In this document: positions 4,639 to 7,121 of the stretch, piece by piece
How the letters are laid out: each line of letters opens with the position of its first letter
How positions within the stretch are numbered: position 1 is the first letter of the stretch
Assembly (NCBI GenBank): GCA_003235465.1
Contig: QJWD01000385.1
Coordinates: 1-7,121 of the forward strand
Reading direction: 5' to 3'
DNA length: 7,121 nt
Origin: Nitrospirota bacterium
GTDB lineage: Bacteria; Nitrospinota; Nitrospinia; Nitrospinales; VA-1
Position numbers and translations under genes: made by a program
The notes under the pieces: model-generated
What the model was told of the DNA's origin: nothing
The model's database searches: none
Seen by the model: only the letters and a program-made list of their open reading frames with translations

Positions 4639-6444
4639 ATGAAAACAGCACTCGTCTTTCCGCCGCAATGGTTTCCCAGCCAGCCCTACCTGGCGCTGCC
4701 AACGCTGAAGGGCTACCTGGAGGCCAAGGGCCACGCCGTCGACCAGTTCGATTTCAATATCGAAAGCTACGATCTCTTCTTCACCCGCGCCTACCTGGCC
4801 CGCGCGGTGGACAAGATCCGCCAGCGCCTTTCGGCCCCGGCCTACACCGTCGACGAGCGCGAGGCGCACAACGTCTACCGGCAGATCCTGGGCGACGAGG
4901 CCTTCCTCGAAAGCGTCCTCGGTGAAGTGGAGGACGCGAAGAGCGTCCTGAGAGACGAGACGCGTTTCTTCCAGTTCCAGGAATACAAGCGGGCGTACAC
5001 CACGCTAAAGATCGCCATGAAGCTCGTGTCCTACGCGCACCACCCGACGCGGCTCGACCTCGAATCCTTTTTCATGAAGGGCACGCCGGAAGAGAACCTG
5101 GAAGGCATCCTGAGCGCGACGGAAGACAGGACGAGGAACCCCTTCCTCGAGCTTTACGAGGACGGCCTCTTGCCGCCGGTCGACTGGCGGGCCTACGGCC
5201 TCGCCGGCATATCCATCATCCACGTCGGCCAGGTGATTCCCGGGCTGACCCTGGCTCGCGTGCTGAAGAAACAGCACCCCGGCCTGCATGTCGTCATCGG
5301 CGGCAGCGTGTTCGCCCGCCACAACGACCTCCTCGACGGCAAGGAAGCCCTGTTCGAGAAGATCTTCGACAGCATCATCCTGTTCGAGGGCGAGCACCCG
5401 CTGGACGAACTGGTGAAGCACGTGAAGGAAGGACGGCCGCTCGACACGGTGCCCAACCTGATCCACCTGAAGGAAGGCAGGGTGGTGCGTAACGAGAAGG
5501 CCAAGAGCCTGCCCTACGACCAGCTCCACCGGCCCAATTTCGACGGCCTGCCGCTGGACAAATACCTGATGCCCTACCCGGTGCTGCCCTACATGGCGAG
5601 CCGGGGCTGTTACTGGGGCAAATGCACCTTCTGCACGCACAGCTTCATCTACGATTCCTACTACCGCAAGGAAAACGAATCCCGCGTCGCCCTCGACCTG
5701 GACTACCTGGGCAAACGCTACAACACCCGCTATTTCACCTTTTCCGACGAGGCCATCTCGCCCAACGCGTTTCGCCGCATGTCGCAGGCGATCCTCAAGC
5801 AAAAGGTCGACATGCGCGCCCTCGGCATGCTCAAGTTCGAGTCGGGCAACGTCGAAAGCCCCGACCTGTTCGAGGAAATGCGCAGGGCCGGGTTCATCAT
5901 GCTGTTCTTCGGCCTGGAGAGCGCCAACGACCGCATCCTCTCCATCATCGACAAAGGCTGCGACCAGGTGACGGAAAAGCTCGTGCTGGAGAACAGCGCC
6001 CGCGCGGGGATATGGAATCACCTGTACCTGTTTTTCGGGTTCCCCACCGAAACCCGCGAGGAAGCCGAGGACACCATCCGCTTCACCCTCGAAAACGGCG
6101 AGGTGGGCCGTGGCGTCATCCATTCGGTGGGCCAGTCGATCTTCACCCTGGAGAAGGATTCCGCCGTGTACCACGACCCCGGCCGCTTCAAGATCAACCG
6201 CATCAGGCGCGATCCAAACCGGGACATGGCGATCATCTTCGATTTCGATATCGACGAAGGGATGTCGCGCGAGGAGGTGATGGAGGTGTATGAATATTTC
6301 GACGCCGTCATCAACGAGGCGTTTCCGTCGCGGAAAATCTGGAATTTTCTCTCCCGCGAACATTTCCTGCTCTACCTCGACCGCTTCGGCCGCGAGGAAA
6401 TCCAGAACATGGCGCGCCGGGCCGAGGAAATGGCCGGGGCCTGA
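4639..6444 (+). CDS. B12-binding-type radical SAM enzyme (601 aa)
   Basis: The architecture is a cobalamin-binding-like Rossmann region followed by a radical SAM barrel. The N-terminus ALVFPPQWFPSQPYLALP (4-21) and the segment at about 185-265, with PGLHVVIGG (214-222), match the two halves of a B12-binding domain. They are separated by a mostly helical insert (about 42-183). The DxHxxG cobalamin ligand motif is not seen. The iron-sulfur motif is RGCYWGKCTFC, with C324, C329 and C332: CX4CX2C instead of CX3CX2C. Later barrel motifs are FTFSDE (366-371), FGLES (424-428) and FFGFPTET (465-472). Residues about 520-601 form a charged C-terminal extension. Such enzymes use SAM, a 4Fe-4S cluster and often cobalamin for methylations or rearrangements; the substrate cannot be read from sequence. 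The ATG at 4639 is preferred because the conserved N-terminal strand starts there; an upstream TTG at 4597 would place the leader hairpin in the coding sequence. It is cytoplasmic and apparently monocistronic. Confidence 0.92.
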   Translation: MKTALVFPPQWFPSQPYLALPTLKGYLEAKGHAVDQFDFNIESYDLFFTRAYLARAVDKIRQRLSAPAYTVDEREAHNVYRQILGDEAFLESVLGEVEDAKSVLRDETRFFQFQEYKRAYTTLKIAMKLVSYAHHPTRLDLESFFMKGTPEENLEGILSATEDRTRNPFLELYEDGLLPPVDWRAYGLAGISIIHVGQVIPGLTLARVLKKQHPGLHVVIGGSVFARHNDLLDGKEALFEKIFDSIILFEGEHPLDELVKHVKEGRPLDTVPNLIHLKEGRVVRNEKAKSLPYDQLHRPNFDGLPLDKYLMPYPVLPYMASRGCYWGKCTFCTHSFIYDSYYRKENESRVALDLDYLGKRYNTRYFTFSDEAISPNAFRRMSQAILKQKVDMRALGMLKFESGNVESPDLFEEMRRAGFIMLFFGLESANDRILSIIDKGCDQVTEKLVLENSARAGIWNHLYLFFGFPTETREEAEDTIRFTLENGEVGRGVIHSVGQSIFTLEKDSAVYHDPGRFKINRIRRDPNRDMAIIFDFDIDEGMSREEVMEVYEYFDAVINEAFPSRKIWNFLSREHFLLYLDRFGREEIQNMARRAEEMAGA

Positions 6445-6460
6445 GCGGCCTTCGGCGCGC

Positions 6461-6489
6461 TTGACAGCTAAGGCGGCATCCCATAAAAT
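6461..6489 (+). promoter_or_regulatory. Near-consensus sigma-70-type promoter of the right-hand TPR gene
   Basis: TTGACA (6461-6466, six of six), a 17-base spacer and TAAAAT (6484-6489, five of six) form the best promoter in the window. It begins 16 bases after the radical SAM stop and would start transcripts near 6496, about 45 bases before the ATG at 6541. It suggests strong constitutive expression of the TPR gene, independent of the radical SAM gene. Confidence 0.72.
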
Positions 6490-6540
6490 TCAATACCATC
6501 CAAACCGTAATCGAACGAATCACCAGGAGATCAGCCCGTC

Positions 6541-7121
6541 ATGTCCGAATCTAGAGGCAAGCCCACCGATTGGGTGACCATGAAAATCGATCCCGAAATC
6601 TTCCAGGAACTGGGGGTTCGTGATCCGGAGGAGGTCAAGCGCGAACAGCTGATCATGAAAAAGATCCGCCAGGTCAAGAAGGAGTTGAAGGACGACCCGG
6701 ACAACCTGGAAAAGCTTTGCGAGCTGGCCACCTACTACATCGACGGCGGAAACTTTGACGACGCCATCAAGCTGCTCAAGCAGGTGATCGGCAAGGACAG
6801 CAAGATCGCCCGCGCCTACAAGCTCATCGGAACCGCCTACATCCTCTCGCGGCACGAAGATGAAGCCTTGCGCGAGCTCAACCGCGCCGCCGAGCTCGAC
6901 CCCAACGATGTGGAAGTGTTCTTCAACCTGGGCGGCGTCTACATGCTCAAGGAGTATTTCCCCAACGCCGTGCAGGCGTTCCGGCGGGTGATCGAGATCG
7001 ACCCGACCGACACCATGGGTTACGCCAACCTGGCGGCGGCCTACGACATGCAGATGATGTACGACGAGCAGATCCGCGTGCTCAAGAAAGTGCTGATGTT
7101 CAGCCCGGAGGACAAGGAGCT
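6541..7121 (+). CDS. TPR protein, N-terminal part only
   Basis: The frame is open from ATG 6541 to the window edge, 193 residues, and the 3' end is missing. After a charged lead (1-52, with the helix EEVKREQLIMKKIRQVKKEL at 30-49) come four consecutive tetratricopeptide repeats at about 55-88, 90-122, 124-156 and 159-191. They show the usual A/L-Y-G pattern and terminal DP turns (AAELDPND, VIEIDPTD). More repeats probably follow. TPR arrays act as protein-binding scaffolds; the partner is unknown. No signal peptide is present, so it is inferred to be cytoplasmic. AGGAGA lies ten bases upstream of the ATG, a slightly long but workable spacing. A near-consensus promoter precedes it. It is not a close copy of the TPR protein of the left operon: its repeats are more regular and it lacks the acidic tail. 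Confidence 0.9.
   Translation, partial: MSESRGKPTDWVTMKIDPEIFQELGVRDPEEVKREQLIMKKIRQVKKELKDDPDNLEKLCELATYYIDGGNFDDAIKLLKQVIGKDSKIARAYKLIGTAYILSRHEDEALRELNRAAELDPNDVEVFFNLGGVYMLKEYFPNAVQAFRRVIEIDPTDTMGYANLAAAYDMQMMYDEQIRVLKKVLMFSPEDKE

Noticed and set aside
5005..6363. Long minus-strand open frame (452 codons) opposite the radical SAM gene
   Set aside because: Its product is low-complexity, rich in Val, Glu, Ala and His, with no domain. The opposite strand encodes clear radical SAM motifs. High third-position GC produces such shadow frames.
1..7121. CRISPR array, tRNA, rRNA, insertion sequence or integrase
   Set aside because: No regularly spaced direct repeats, no tRNA-like or rRNA-like segments, no transposase or recombinase motifs and no terminal inverted repeats with target duplications were seen.

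Overview
The window looks like the chromosome of a GC-rich, probably Gram-negative bacterium. Coding sequence is strongly GC-rich at third codon positions. Intergenic gaps drop to AT-rich stretches carrying recognisable sigma-70-type promoters, and two proteins begin with Sec-type signal peptides. The mix of NHL, TPR and leucine-rich repeat proteins, a DUF1566 protein and a cobalamin-type radical SAM enzyme is common in deltaproteobacterial and Nitrospinota-like genomes. That placement is an impression from gene content, not proof. No rRNA, tRNA, CRISPR array, transposase, integrase or attachment site is visible.

Layout from left to right. (1) Positions 1-221, minus strand: the first 73 residues of a secreted protein of unknown function, cut by the window edge. 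(2) Positions 222-576: an AT-rich gap with a likely minus-strand promoter for that gene, several inverted repeats and a possible terminator for the operon to its right. (3) Positions 577-3547, minus strand: four closely packed genes, transcribed in the order NHL beta-propeller, exported DUF1566 protein, acidic TPR protein, RNI-type leucine-rich repeat protein. The first two overlap by ATGA and the later gaps are about 50 bases. (4) Positions 3548-3723: a GC-rich spacer of hairpins with no clear promoter. (5) Positions 3724-4338, minus strand: an acidic coiled-coil protein of unknown family with a TTG start and a perfect Shine-Dalgarno. It may be the first gene of the same transcript. (6) Positions 4339-4638: a divergent promoter region with a palindrome over the minus-strand -10 box, a G-rich tract and a hairpin just before the next start. 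(7) Positions 4639-6444, plus strand: a 601-residue B12-binding-type radical SAM enzyme. (8) Positions 6445-6540: a near-consensus promoter. (9) Positions 6541 to the end, plus strand: a TPR protein cut by the window edge.

How it might work together: the left operon is made almost entirely of non-enzymatic repeat scaffolds (propeller, TPR, LRR, coiled coil) plus one exported lectin-like domain. It looks like an uncharacterised protein-interaction or sensing module rather than a metabolic pathway. The radical SAM enzyme is divergently transcribed from it and shares the intergenic control region, which permits but does not prove a functional link. The strongest leads are the co-transcribed set of scaffolds, the radical SAM enzyme with a CX4CX2C cluster motif and a large insert, and the palindrome sitting on the divergent promoter.
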